64,000 bases of DNA from Wenyingzhuangia sp. 2_MG-2023 (GTDB taxonomy: Bacteria; Bacteroidota; Bacteroidia; Flavobacteriales; Flavobacteriaceae): positions 1-64,000 of the forward strand of contig NZ_JAUOSB010000013.1 in assembly GCF_030548295.1 (NCBI RefSeq), read 5' to 3'. The notes beneath the pieces are model-generated. The model had not been told where the DNA came from and ran no database searches. It saw only the letters and a program-made list of their open reading frames with translations. Of the stretch, positions 35,437 through 44,916 are shown piece after piece (the first letter of the stretch is position 1; the number at the start of each line of letters is the position of its first letter). The translations under genes were made by a program, and so were the position numbers.

Positions 35437-37641
35437 ATGAAATATCCATTTATAAGTGTTATAACGTTTAGAAAGTATCTTAAAAGAAGTAGCACAATCC
35501 TTGTTGGATTTATTACTTTTACGGCCTTAATTAAATGTCATAAAATGAAGGTGATAAAAGCTCCAATAGCAGAGAAGATTCCAATGAAGCTAATCAAACA
35601 CAAAGATGTTAGAGAGGATAATTATTATTGGTTACGTTTGTCAGATACAGAAAAGGATGCTGAAATTCCTTCTGAAAAGACTCAAAAAGTACTCACATAT
35701 TTAAGTGAAGAAAATGCCTTTTATGAAGAGGAAACAAAACATACATTAACATTTCAAGAAGATTTATTTCAAGAAATGAAAAGCAGAATTAAAGAAGATG
35801 ATAGTTCTGTACCCTATTTTAAAAACGGATATTATTACATTACTCGTTATGATTTAGGAAAACAATATCCTGTATACACCCGTAAAAAAGAATCTTTGGA
35901 TGCCGAAGAGGAAGTTTTGCTAGATGTAAATGTATTGGCAGAAGGATATGAGTATTTTGATGTTGGTGGTTTGTCTGTAACAGGCGATAATAAAATGTTG
36001 GTTTACAGCACAGATGAAACTGGACGTAGGCAATACACTTTACGTTTTAAGAATTTAGAAACGGGAGAGGTATTAAAAGACATGGTGGAATTTACCACGG
36101 GTTCTGCAACTTGGTCTAATGACAATCAAACGTTGTTTTACAACAAAAAAGATCATGTAACGCTTAGAAGTGACAAAGTTTACAGACATGTATTAGGAAC
36201 ATCAACAGGAACAGATGTTTTGGTCTATCATGAAAAAGATGAAACGTACAATGTTTATGTAGGAATCACAAAATCTAAAAAATATTTGATGATTGGTTCT
36301 TACAGTACAATGCAGACAGAATATCAATTTCTAGATGCGAACAATCCAACAGGATCGTTTACATTGTTTCAAGAAAGAGAAAAAGATTTAGAGTACAGCA
36401 TCATGCATTATGGAGATGCTTTTTACATTCTTACCAATAAAGACGGAGCTACCAATTTTAAATTGATGAAAACTCCTGAAAATGCAACTGCAAAAGAAAA
36501 TTGGGTAGATGTGATTCCGCATAGAGACCAAGTTTTGTTAGAAGATATTACTATTTTTAAAGACTTTTTGGTTTTAGAAGAAAGAGAAGAAGGCTTGAGT
36601 AAAATTAGAATCATACGTTGGGACGGTTCACAAGATTATTATTTGCCTTTTAGCGAAGAAACCTATGCTGCTTACGTGTATAGCAATCCTGAGTTTGATA
36701 CTGAATGGTTGAGGTATGGTTACAATTCTATGACAACACCAAGTTCTGTGATTGATTTTAACATGGTAAGCCAAGAGAAAAACATCAAGAAAGAACAAGA
36801 AGTATTAGGAGGAAAGTTTGATAAGAACAATTACACCAGTCAACGTATTTGGGTGCCTGCAAGAGATGGTAAAAAAGTAGCACTGTCTATTGTACACAGA
36901 AAAGATATTGAAGTGGATGAAAACACTCCAGTTTTAATGTATGCATATGGATCTTACGGACACACAGTAGATGATAGTTTTAGCACCACACGTTTGAGTT
37001 TGTTAGACAGAGGTTTTGTATTTGCATTGGCACACATACGCGGTTCAGAATATTTAGGTAGAGCTTGGTACGAAGACGGTAAATTGTTAACTAAGAAAAA
37101 TACGTTTAACGACTTTGTAGATTGTGCAAAATATTTGGTTAATGCCAAAATGACTTCCCCAGAACATTTGTATGCTATGGGAGGTTCTGCAGGAGGATTG
37201 TTGATGGGAGCTGTGTCTAATATGAACCCAGAATTGTTCAACGGAATTATATCTGCTGTACCTTTTGTAGATGTAGTAACCACAATGTTGGATGAAAGTA
37301 TTCCATTGACTACTGGGGAATATGATGAATGGGGAAATCCAAACGAAAAAGAGTATTATGATTATATAAAATCCTACTCTCCGTACGATAATATTGAAGC
37401 TAAAGCATATCCTAATATGTTAATTACAACTGGTTTGCACGATTCTCAGGTGCAATATTGGGAACCTGCAAAATACATTGCAAAGTTGAGAGCGTTAAAA
37501 ACAGATCAGAACAAACTGTATTTACACACCAATATGGAAGCAGGACACGGAGGTGCTTCTGGTAGATTTGATGCATTAAAAGAAATAGCCGAAGAATATA
37601 CGTTTATTTTAGATTTAGAAGGATTGGTTTCCTCAAAATAG
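35437..37641 (+). CDS. S9-family serine peptidase, oligopeptidase B-like lipoprotein
   Basis: 734 residues from ATG 35437, which gives a membrane-targeting N-terminus (ILVGFITFTALIKC) with a Cys in lipobox-like position; the longer frame from 35347 looks non-coding. A seven-bladed propeller region (about 60-440) covers the C-terminal alpha/beta hydrolase (about 450-734). Catalytic Ser is in MGGSAGGLLMG, Asp in TTGLHDSQVQYWEP, and His in EAGHGGASGRF. Supporting motifs are DYYWLR and LAHIRGSEYLGRAWYEDG. Oligopeptidase B enzymes cleave short peptides after basic residues. As a likely lipoprotein it would act in the periplasm. The gene is a single unit ending at a terminator. Confidence 0.9.
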   Translation: MKYPFISVITFRKYLKRSSTILVGFITFTALIKCHKMKVIKAPIAEKIPMKLIKHKDVREDNYYWLRLSDTEKDAEIPSEKTQKVLTYLSEENAFYEEETKHTLTFQEDLFQEMKSRIKEDDSSVPYFKNGYYYITRYDLGKQYPVYTRKKESLDAEEEVLLDVNVLAEGYEYFDVGGLSVTGDNKMLVYSTDETGRRQYTLRFKNLETGEVLKDMVEFTTGSATWSNDNQTLFYNKKDHVTLRSDKVYRHVLGTSTGTDVLVYHEKDETYNVYVGITKSKKYLMIGSYSTMQTEYQFLDANNPTGSFTLFQEREKDLEYSIMHYGDAFYILTNKDGATNFKLMKTPENATAKENWVDVIPHRDQVLLEDITIFKDFLVLEEREEGLSKIRIIRWDGSQDYYLPFSEETYAAYVYSNPEFDTEWLRYGYNSMTTPSSVIDFNMVSQEKNIKKEQEVLGGKFDKNNYTSQRIWVPARDGKKVALSIVHRKDIEVDENTPVLMYAYGSYGHTVDDSFSTTRLSLLDRGFVFALAHIRGSEYLGRAWYEDGKLLTKKNTFNDFVDCAKYLVNAKMTSPEHLYAMGGSAGGLLMGAVSNMNPELFNGIISAVPFVDVVTTMLDESIPLTTGEYDEWGNPNEKEYYDYIKSYSPYDNIEAKAYPNMLITTGLHDSQVQYWEPAKYIAKLRALKTDQNKLYLHTNMEAGHGGASGRFDALKEIAEEYTFILDLEGLVSSK

Positions 37642-37656
37642 AAATAACAAGAAAAT

Positions 37657-37692
37657 AAAAAAGGCTGTAAAATTAATTTTACAGCCTTTTTT
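37657..37692. terminator. Bidirectional terminator between the S9 peptidase and the PUL
   Basis: Continuous 36-bp perfect palindrome (18-bp arms, AAAAAAGGCTGTAAAATT and its complement), between convergent gene ends at 37641 and 37710. Confidence 0.92.
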
Positions 37693-37709
37693 TATGAATT
37701 GAAAAAATA

Positions 37710-38150
37710 CTAATTGTAAATTTCTTCTATGGAAATAGCAACATTATTATAGTTGCTAATAGTTCCGTTATTGTTTTCGCTTAAAGTTACCATTCCTGTA
37801 GTTTTATCTCCAGTTACGGTGTAAATAATTTCTTGGTTGATGATAGAATCATCTTCTTGCGTTTCAGGAACCAGTTTGGTTACGCTAAAGTTGTAATCAG
37901 TATCTGTAGAGTTGTCTGTGTAATTGCTAGAAACATATTTGGTCAATTTAGTTTCTGATTTAAACTCAATTATAATTGCTTCTTCTTTATAAATATTAAT
38001 TTTTGTAGGGTTATTATCTCCTAAGTTGGTCAAAGAATAAATTTCAACTAATTTGATGTCAGGTTGATCTTCAAACAAAGTGTTTTTTTGGCAGCTAAAG
38101 ATTAAAATAGCAACAAACAATAATGCTAGGTTCTTTATGATGTTTTTCAT
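37710..38150 (-). CDS. Small PUL lipoprotein, paralogue of the 61742-62194 protein
   Basis: 146 residues with a lipoprotein signal (LLFVAILIFSC, Cys20). I do not recognise the family. The mature part shares an ordered set of blocks with the 150-residue protein at 61742: KLVEIYSLTNL/KLVPVYAITDI, NYTDNSTDTDYNFSV/SYSDNSNTTNYNIEV, YTVTGDKTTG/YSISGDKTTG, and an EIYN/EVYN ending. It looks like one beta-sandwich of 110-120 residues. It is the last gene of the minus-strand SusC-SusD-SusE-like operon, separated from it by a hairpin. A surface accessory role in glycan binding is inferred from position only. Confidence 0.75.
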   Translation of the reverse strand: MKNIIKNLALLFVAILIFSCQKNTLFEDQPDIKLVEIYSLTNLGDNNPTKINIYKEEAIIIEFKSETKLTKYVSSNYTDNSTDTDYNFSVTKLVPETQEDDSIINQEIIYTVTGDKTTGMVTLSENNNGTISNYNNVAISIEEIYN

Positions 38151-38164
38151 TTTTTTTAATTTTA

Positions 38165-38196
38165 AACTACTCCTCTGTACAAACAGAGAAGTAGTT
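38165..38196 (-). promoter_or_regulatory. Intercistronic hairpin before the small lipoprotein (minus cassette)
   Basis: 14-position stem with one C-A mismatch (38165-38178 with 38183-38196) and a 4-nt loop. On the minus strand it starts 9 nt after the stop of the SusE-position gene and ends 14 nt before the next ATG. The 3' flank is A-rich, with no T run. The paralogous plus-strand cassette has a hairpin of unrelated sequence in the same place (61694-61726). Confidence 0.55.
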
Positions 38197-38205
38197 GATT
38201 TGTGT

Positions 38206-39900
38206 TTAAGGTCTTAGTTCAATAACTATTAAAGAAATATCATCTATGTACAATTTCTGTGCTCCTGTTACCCCTGGGTTTAAGGCAGATAAAATTCTTA
38301 ACTGAAATGCAGCATCAGTTGGCACATCTCCAGTAAAAACAACTTCTTGTTTTAATTCTACCCATTTACCTCTTTCTAGACTTTCTAAATCCCAATCTTT
38401 TTGAACCCATGTAGGTTTGTTAATAATAGTTCTAAACGCTTTGATATCTGAACCGGATTCAATAAATAATTTTAAAGACATCGAGTAAGTTCCTGCTGCT
38501 ATACCATCTGGTGCTGCAAAGGCACTAGAGCTAATGAATGGTGTGGGGAAAGGGTTTGCATCTGTAGATTCAAATTTCATACTAGCACTTCCGCTTGCAA
38601 ATTTATCAGTAGTTCTTTCATAATAGTAACCGCTTCCGTATGAGTTTCCGCCACCTACCCAATAAGTAGAGGCAAATGCTTTATTGGCAGCAGAATCACT
38701 ATCTTCAAATCCGCTATTAAAGCTTAAAACATTGTTTCCAAAGTATGGTGTAACTGTAACAGGACTAACAAAGTCTTCTAAAGATCTTTCATCAGAAGAA
38801 GCTATAGTTCCTCCGGCATAACTTACAGTTATTTCATCAGAGTTATAGATTGGATCATTTAGAGTTAATTCAATATATGTAGCATCTGATTCGCTAACTT
38901 TGGCATTTTTAACGGCAATATTTTGATCAAAAGTTCCGTTTTTTACATGTACCGTAAAGAAACTTTCTTGTGCTGTAAAAGGTACCAGTTCTCCAGTAAC
39001 CTGAAAACGCAATATTTCCTCTTTAGTCTCTTTAATTTGTCCGTTAATTGTAAATGGTTGTGAAGATTTGATCACTTTTACTAGTAAAGGAATAATTTTT
39101 TCTGTGGATGCATTAGGATAAGTACGACCAATGTTGGTTCTATTTACTAATATATTTCCTGCTTCAAAAGTTCCCAATTTAAAAAATTTGATAGTAGCTG
39201 TTTCTCCATTTGCAGTAGTAGGACTTCCATTAGGAATGGTCCATTTTCTTGAATTAGGTCTTCCAATTTCACTTAAGTCTTCAAAAGTTAAAGCACCACC
39301 AGCTTCTACCTCTACAACTGGCCAATCTTCTTTGTTAGAAAGGCTAGGAATACTATCTGCTGTAACCACACATTTTTCAGTAGTTCCTTGTAAAATTCTA
39401 AAAGAGGGTTTAATATGGTCAAAAACATCAAAAGTAAAAGTAGTGTCAATAACATATAAATCACCAACTTTTTTAGACTCTAACGTACCAATACTTGTTT
39501 TGTGTGACACGGGAGAAGTATAGGTGTTGAATAATCGTACCTTATTAAGTCCTGGTTTTCTGAAGAATACGTGAATTTTTGCATCTTTAGAAATGGTGTC
39601 ATTGTTTTTGATAAATAAAGGTAGAGAATCACTAGCTGTAAACCTTTCTCTTAAAAAATTATTTCCTTTCTCTATAACCCATCTATGGTCTGTTAATCCT
39701 TGTGATAAATCAACAAAGCTTATATAACTATCAATATTTATCAATAATTGATCTTCTTTTGGAGTTAATGGATTGAATCCAATAATCCATGAGGTGTCAT
39801 GTAGATCATTGTCAGGTGCGTTGTAATCAAGATATTCTTCATTACAGCTCACTAACAATAGAAAGCTAAGCATGAGTATGTTTGCTATTTTATTTTTCAT
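38206..39900 (-). CDS. SusE-position multidomain surface lipoprotein
   Basis: 564 residues with a lipoprotein signal (LLLVSC, Cys19). Likely modules are: an N-terminal PKD-like domain (about 50-160, YISFVDLSQGLTDHRWVIEKG and KIHVFFRKPGLNKVRL); a second PKD-like domain (about 165-280, GALTFEDLSEIGRPNSRKW); an Ig-like domain (about 290-385, QPFTINGQIKETKEEILRF and YIELTLNDPIYNSDEITVSYAGG); and a carbohydrate-binding-like beta-sandwich (about 390-560, FNSGFEDSDSAAN to LYIDDISLIVIELRP). It is a clear paralogue of the 553-residue protein at 60016. Position after SusD predicts a surface glycan-binding role. No catalytic motif. Confidence 0.8.
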   Translation of the reverse strand: MKNKIANILMLSFLLLVSCNEEYLDYNAPDNDLHDTSWIIGFNPLTPKEDQLLINIDSYISFVDLSQGLTDHRWVIEKGNNFLRERFTASDSLPLFIKNNDTISKDAKIHVFFRKPGLNKVRLFNTYTSPVSHKTSIGTLESKKVGDLYVIDTTFTFDVFDHIKPSFRILQGTTEKCVVTADSIPSLSNKEDWPVVEVEAGGALTFEDLSEIGRPNSRKWTIPNGSPTTANGETATIKFFKLGTFEAGNILVNRTNIGRTYPNASTEKIIPLLVKVIKSSQPFTINGQIKETKEEILRFQVTGELVPFTAQESFFTVHVKNGTFDQNIAVKNAKVSESDATYIELTLNDPIYNSDEITVSYAGGTIASSDERSLEDFVSPVTVTPYFGNNVLSFNSGFEDSDSAANKAFASTYWVGGGNSYGSGYYYERTTDKFASGSASMKFESTDANPFPTPFISSSAFAAPDGIAAGTYSMSLKLFIESGSDIKAFRTIINKPTWVQKDWDLESLERGKWVELKQEVVFTGDVPTDAAFQLRILSALNPGVTGAQKLYIDDISLIVIELRP

Positions 39901-39927
39901 CTTATTGGTTTTTAAGTGTTACGAATA

Positions 39928-41727
39928 CTAATCGATTAAACTATTTGAATTGGTCTCTTTTGATGGAATTGGATAATATGTGTGCAATTCTTCATCAAAA
40001 TTTTGTGCTGCTAAATCGTATTCATAATTAATAACTTGTCTTTGGTCAACTAGAGGACTAGGTATTTGATCTGTAATTGAAGGATAGTTTTGTTTTAACT
40101 TAGTAGCTCCATTCTCATCTACATAGCTAAAGTTTACTCCATATAGTGTAAGGTCTGCTAATTCTTGTAAACGCTCTTTAAAGCCATAATTGTCAGATTT
40201 TTTCCATCTGATAAAATCAAGCCAACGGATATCATGTCCTTCTGCACCTAATTCTAATGGTTTTTCAATTCTCATAAAACGATCCATTAAAGTAGATTCA
40301 TCATAAGTAACATCATCATAAGTTTTACTGGTGTCTCCGTTAGAAGGCCCTAATAAAATCAATCCCCATCTGGCTCTAATTTTATTGATTAACACAATAG
40401 CCCCATCAACATCACCTGTTTTTATTTTACATTCTGCTAAGTTTAGAATTACTTCAGACAATCTGTTTAATGTTAGGTTTTTAGCAGAAAAAGGAGCTCC
40501 GTTTGGTACTTGATTTTCTGCGGAATAAAGATCGTGGTTAGAGTATTTTTTCCACCAAGCAAATCCTCCCCAGGCAACACCGTTAAAAGCAGGTCCAGTA
40601 GCTAATGTAGTAGGTTTTTCATAATAAGTAGTTTGATAGTCTTCTACAACAGCCATCATAGATGAACATCTTAAAGGAACATTTCTTAATTTTTTAGTTT
40701 CATCAACTGGGTCTATATAGTAGTTTCTTTGATCTAATGGATCTTTAGGTTCTGATTTGTATGCAAAAGCAGCCCAAGCAGGACCAGATGCTGTGTTAGA
40801 AGTGTTACCAACGGTATATAAGGCTAGTAAACTAGTACCTGTGGAACCATCCCATTGAGAATAGTTTAAGTTTACATTGTCTGATGTGAAGTTTACTTCT
40901 AGAATAGATTCACTGTTAAATTCCCCAGCGGTCGTAAACATTTTGTCCAAATCTGTTTCTAATTCATAACCATGATTGTCAATAACATCTTGGTAATAAG
41001 TTGCTGCAGTAGCGTAGTCCAACTCGTTTAAATAGGTGTTTCCTAAAATAGTTGCAGCCGCACCAGCTGTTACTTTAGATTGATCGTTATCAGGGTATTC
41101 TCCTTTTTTGTACAAATTGGCATAAGCAAATTCTAAATCCTTACGGATAAAAGTAAGTACATCTGCTGCATCTGATAAAGGAAGTTCATACTCTTGTGGA
41201 GTTGTAGGAATTTGATCTCTAATAATGATGTTTCCTTTGTTAAAACTAGTGTACAAATAGTAGTGAAACAAACCTCTGAAAAAACGAGCTTGAGCCATTT
41301 GAGAAGTCCAGTCTTCAGAATCAGTTACATCGTTTTGTATGTTTTCTAAAGCTTGAATTACTTGATTGGCTCTAAAGATACCCGTGTAATTCGCCTCCCA
41401 TTTGTCATTAACCTTATCAGATGTAGCTGTGTAGGTATGGATGTAGAATTGAGAAGGAGATGCTGGAATAGGTCTGTTTAAAGAAGGATACCCCATGTCT
41501 GATCGTAACATTTCTTCAGGAATGTTTACAATTGCTGGATGATACAATATTTTATAGGTAGCATTTAGACCTATTTGAGTTTCTTTTAAATTTCTCCAGA
41601 AATTAGTAATGGAAACTTCATTTGGATTCTCTTGTTCTAAAAAATCATGTTTAAAATCCTCACTACATGAGGTAGTAAGTACTAACGTAAAAGATATAAT
41701 AACAAGTTTTAAAATTGTGTTTTTCAT
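39928..41727 (-). CDS. SusD/RagB-family lipoprotein (minus cassette)
   Basis: 599 residues with a lipoprotein signal (LVLTTSC, Cys21). SusD marks are NFWRNLKETQIGLNATYKIL, AQARFFRGLFHYYLY (TPR), LTLNRLSEVILNLAECKIKTGDVDGAIVLINKIRARWG, and RFMRIEKPLELGAEGHDIRWLDFIRWKK, with the PIPSKE ending. It is paralogous to the SusD at 58194, which has the same blocks and nearly the same length. It lies 12 bp after the SusC gene and binds glycan as the lid of that transporter. Confidence 0.93.
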   Translation of the reverse strand: MKNTILKLVIISFTLVLTTSCSEDFKHDFLEQENPNEVSITNFWRNLKETQIGLNATYKILYHPAIVNIPEEMLRSDMGYPSLNRPIPASPSQFYIHTYTATSDKVNDKWEANYTGIFRANQVIQALENIQNDVTDSEDWTSQMAQARFFRGLFHYYLYTSFNKGNIIIRDQIPTTPQEYELPLSDAADVLTFIRKDLEFAYANLYKKGEYPDNDQSKVTAGAAATILGNTYLNELDYATAATYYQDVIDNHGYELETDLDKMFTTAGEFNSESILEVNFTSDNVNLNYSQWDGSTGTSLLALYTVGNTSNTASGPAWAAFAYKSEPKDPLDQRNYYIDPVDETKKLRNVPLRCSSMMAVVEDYQTTYYEKPTTLATGPAFNGVAWGGFAWWKKYSNHDLYSAENQVPNGAPFSAKNLTLNRLSEVILNLAECKIKTGDVDGAIVLINKIRARWGLILLGPSNGDTSKTYDDVTYDESTLMDRFMRIEKPLELGAEGHDIRWLDFIRWKKSDNYGFKERLQELADLTLYGVNFSYVDENGATKLKQNYPSITDQIPSPLVDQRQVINYEYDLAAQNFDEELHTYYPIPSKETNSNSLID

Positions 41728-41739
41728 AATAATTTGGTA

Positions 41740-44700
41740 TTAAAAATTGAAATTAATTCCCGCTAAGTATTGAATAGATATAGGTCCCGTTCCTTTATCT
41801 AGCCCTCTTGAAGTAACTCCACCACCAATTTCTGGATTGTAACCAGAATACTTAGTAAAGGTTAGTGGGTTTTGTGAGCTGATATAAAATCTTAATTTTT
41901 CTATACCTAATTTCTTAGTAGTTTCTTTAGGCAAACTATATCCTAAAGTAACTTGTCTCAATCGTAAATAAGAGCCATCTTCTAACCATAAGTCACTATA
42001 CCCAATAAAGTTTCTGTGGTTTGTAATGTCATCTCTATAAGCAGGAACGTTGGTAACAGGGTTTGTTTCTGACCACTGGTATAATAAATTTTTGTGTCTA
42101 CCAAAACCATAAGCCCAAGCATTAAAACCATTCATTACTTCTTGACCAAGTGCAGCATACCAGTTCATAGAAAAGTCAAAGTTTTTATAGTATGCGTTTA
42201 CGTTGTAACCAATTTCGTATTTAGGCAATCCACTTCCGCTATAAACTCTGTCGTTGTCATCTAACTGTTTGTCATTATTTTGATCAATAAACATTACGTC
42301 TCCCATTTTAGCATTGGCATCAATAGTTTGATATTCTGCTAATTTTTCTTCGGTATTGATAATTCCATTGGTTCTCCATAAATAGAAAGAACCTGCTTCT
42401 CTTCCAACTTCATGATATGTAATTCTAGATTGATTTGGAGCTCTACTTACCAAACCAAAGTCATTGGTAGGTAATAAAGTATTTGTTCCGTTAATTTTGG
42501 TGATTTTGTTTTGGTTGGTAGCAAAGGTTCCTGTCATTTGATACCATACTTTTCCAATATTATCTTTGTATTTAGCTGCAAACTCAAACCCTTTATTGGT
42601 CATGTTACCAATGTTTAGTGTAACATTTGCGTTATTTCCTCCTCCAACAGAAGTTGGCAAGAAAACAGGGAATAGCATGTCACTTTTGTCTGTAGTGTAG
42701 TATTCGGCACTTAATGTAAATTTGTTTTTATAGAAGGCCAAATCAATACCTAAGTTGGTTTGAATAGAAGTTTCCCATTTTATATTAGAATTACTGTAGT
42801 CGGTTTGAATGGCACCATTTAATAAAGATTCGCTACCGTTTACAGAACCCACATAATCAATGTTAGGAGAGATAGTAGCATAAGGCTCATAAGATTGAAC
42901 TCTATCATTTCCTACTTTACCATGAGATATTCTGAATTTAAAGCTGTTTACAGTGTTTTTATAATTATCCCAGAAATTTTCATCAGAAATATTCCAAGCA
43001 AAAGCTACAGAAGGAAATGTTCCAAAGTTGTTGCCGTATAAGAATTTTGAAGATCTATCAAAACGAATACTAGAGCTAAGGTTGTATTTACCTTTGTAGT
43101 TGTATTGCAAACGTCCAATTTGACTTAACCTTGTGTCTACAAAATCTGTTCCTGAGTTTACAATTTGTTCACCCGTAGCACTGTTTAATACGTCTAAATC
43201 GTTGTTAATTGCTTCTAGTCTTCTGGCACGAAATTGTTCAAAAGTAGTTTTTTCAGCAGTAAAGAATAATCCTAAGTTTAGTTTGTGATCACCAAAATCT
43301 TTTTTGATATTTCCACCAACTTCTGCATAAAAATTAACTCTTTCGTTACTTCTGTCTTCAATATAACTACTGGTAGGTTGTGTAATAGGTTTTCCTGTAG
43401 AGCTGTTAATTACTTCTTGATAAGGAACCTTTATTTTACCTCTAGCTGTTGTATAAGTAATTCCAGAATTTGCTCTTAGACTAATGTTTTTGTTTAAGTC
43501 ATAGTTTATATTGATAGAAGCATTAGATCTTAACGTTTTAAGGTATTCTTTTGTTTTTAAACTTTGAATCACCCAAGTCAATCGGTTGGCTTGTTGTCCG
43601 TTATCAGTAAGGTCATCAAAAGAGTCTAAAGTAAGCCCATTTTGATTAGGACTGTATACTATAGCTTGTGATAATAAGTTACCTCTAGGGATATCTCTTC
43701 TATCAACAGACATACCTACACTAGTTCCTAAGCTTAATTTCCCTTTTTTATAGGTGGTACTAGATCTTGTATTGAATCTTTTGTATTTAGAGTTTAATTG
43801 CAAACCATCTTGGTCAAAAATACCCATAGTAACATTGTAGGTAAGTTCTTTTGTACCCCCAGAAATACTAGTGTTGTAATTGTGAACGGCTGCTAAATCG
43901 TTAAAAATGATACTATTTAAATCCGTGTTGTTTTGTAACCCATATGGATTTTGTTGAACGATTAGCCTAATGTTCTCATCTAGAGGATCGTTTGTTGTAT
44001 TTCTAAAAGTAACCGTGTTTACATAAAGTTGTTCAGTTGCATTTAGCAATGGAACTGCAGGTTTTCTAACTTGTATAGCAGAACTTCCATTAAAACCTAC
44101 TTTTAAAGCACCCGTTTCTCCTTTTTTGGTAGTAATTAAAATTACTCCAGCAGCACCTCTGGCACCATAAATTGCTGTAGAAGCAGCATCTTTTAAAATG
44201 TCTAAACTTTCAATTTCGTTAGGGGCAATTCTAGGATCTCCATCTTGTATAATTCCGTTTACTACATATAATGGAGTATTGTCTCCATTTAAAGAAGTAA
44301 CACCACGAATCAAAATTTCTGATTCTCCACCTGGAGTAGAAGAAGATATTACATTAACACCTGCTACCTGCCCTTGTATGGCAGATCCTAAATCGGAAGT
44401 AGATATTTTTTCAATTTCTTCTGCCTCAACTCTAGCTACGGCTCCAGTCAACTCTTTCTTTTTAACAGAACCGTAACCAATTAATACAACATCATCTAAG
44501 CTTTCTATATTGCTTTTTAAGGTAATGTTTAGAGTAGGTCCTGTAATAGTATAGGTGGCATCGTCAAATCCTAAATAGCTAAATTTTAGAATGTCACCTT
44601 TTTTAGCTTTGACAAAATATTGTCCATCAAAATCTGACGTAACCACAACTTTGGTTCCTAGTTTGTAAATGTTAACACCTATCAATGGTTCTCCGTTTTC

Positions 44701-44829
44701 ATCTACAATAGTACCTGTAATCTGAGCGGTTTTTTGTGCGTAGGAATGGAAACTGACCAATGAGAAAATCATAACTATAGAGACATAGTTTGCTATGATT
44801 TTTAATTTTGAAAATAAATGATTTATCAT
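41740..44829 (-). CDS. SusC/RagA-family TonB-linked transporter (minus cassette)
   Basis: 1029 residues: signal peptide (about 1-31), carboxypeptidase-D-like domain (QITGTIVDENGEPLIGVNIYKLG), TonB-box region (SLDDVVLIGYGSVKKKELTGA), plug (SEILIRGVTSLNG, LYVVNGII, AASTAIYGARGAAGVILITTKKG) and barrel, ending LAGINFNF. It is closely related to the SusC at 55063 along its whole length, including the shared C-terminal YSGYNPEIGG/YTGYNPAVGG and SRGLDKGT blocks. It heads the minus-strand cassette and is divergent from GH127. A bipartite motif (44878-44904) and a palindrome (44897-44916) lie within 90 bp of its start and probably control it through the HTCS. Confidence 0.94.
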   Translation of the reverse strand: MINHLFSKLKIIANYVSIVMIFSLVSFHSYAQKTAQITGTIVDENGEPLIGVNIYKLGTKVVVTSDFDGQYFVKAKKGDILKFSYLGFDDATYTITGPTLNITLKSNIESLDDVVLIGYGSVKKKELTGAVARVEAEEIEKISTSDLGSAIQGQVAGVNVISSSTPGGESEILIRGVTSLNGDNTPLYVVNGIIQDGDPRIAPNEIESLDILKDAASTAIYGARGAAGVILITTKKGETGALKVGFNGSSAIQVRKPAVPLLNATEQLYVNTVTFRNTTNDPLDENIRLIVQQNPYGLQNNTDLNSIIFNDLAAVHNYNTSISGGTKELTYNVTMGIFDQDGLQLNSKYKRFNTRSSTTYKKGKLSLGTSVGMSVDRRDIPRGNLLSQAIVYSPNQNGLTLDSFDDLTDNGQQANRLTWVIQSLKTKEYLKTLRSNASININYDLNKNISLRANSGITYTTARGKIKVPYQEVINSSTGKPITQPTSSYIEDRSNERVNFYAEVGGNIKKDFGDHKLNLGLFFTAEKTTFEQFRARRLEAINNDLDVLNSATGEQIVNSGTDFVDTRLSQIGRLQYNYKGKYNLSSSIRFDRSSKFLYGNNFGTFPSVAFAWNISDENFWDNYKNTVNSFKFRISHGKVGNDRVQSYEPYATISPNIDYVGSVNGSESLLNGAIQTDYSNSNIKWETSIQTNLGIDLAFYKNKFTLSAEYYTTDKSDMLFPVFLPTSVGGGNNANVTLNIGNMTNKGFEFAAKYKDNIGKVWYQMTGTFATNQNKITKINGTNTLLPTNDFGLVSRAPNQSRITYHEVGREAGSFYLWRTNGIINTEEKLAEYQTIDANAKMGDVMFIDQNNDKQLDDNDRVYSGSGLPKYEIGYNVNAYYKNFDFSMNWYAALGQEVMNGFNAWAYGFGRHKNLLYQWSETNPVTNVPAYRDDITNHRNFIGYSDLWLEDGSYLRLRQVTLGYSLPKETTKKLGIEKLRFYISSQNPLTFTKYSGYNPEIGGGVTSRGLDKGTGPISIQYLAGINFNF

Positions 44830-44877
44830 AATTAGTTAGTATAAATTAATTGTCTTAAAAAATGATTTGATGTTTGA

Positions 44878-44904
44878 TAAGACTGTTTTTAGTTTTTAGT
44901 GTTT
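44878..44904 (-). promoter_or_regulatory. Candidate HTCS site AAACACT-N11-ACAGTCTTA before the minus-strand SusC
   Basis: On the minus strand, AAACACT (44904-44898), 11 nt, then ACAGTCTTA (44886-44878), ending 48 bp before the SusC ATG. The same two half-sites with the same 11-nt spacer precede GH127. Two asymmetric half-sites about 18 bp apart suit an AraC-type DNA-binding domain such as that of the HTCS encoded nearby. Confidence 0.42.
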
Positions 44905-44916
44905 GGACAAACACTA
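44897..44916. promoter_or_regulatory. Palindrome TAGTGTTTG-GA-CAAACACTA
   Basis: Perfect 9-bp arms around a 2-nt centre, 68-87 bp upstream of the minus-strand SusC start. One arm overlaps the AAACACT half-site described at 44878-44904. The sequence upstream of the plus-strand SusC has a single similar arm (GGACAAACGC at 54780-54789). No T run follows, so it is an operator candidate rather than a terminator. Confidence 0.45.

Noticed and set aside
35088-35495. 135-codon minus-strand open frame in the speA/S9-peptidase gap
   Set aside because: It overlaps the start of the S9 peptidase gene and its translation is low-complexity, Phe/Leu-rich sequence with no signal peptide or domain, typical of AT-rich non-coding DNA.
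44198-44476. Plus-strand frame inside the minus-strand SusC, with a similar minus-strand frame inside the plus SusC (55422-55727)
   Set aside because: Both are antisense to the same conserved SusC plug region; their mutual similarity only reflects the paralogy of the two SusC genes.
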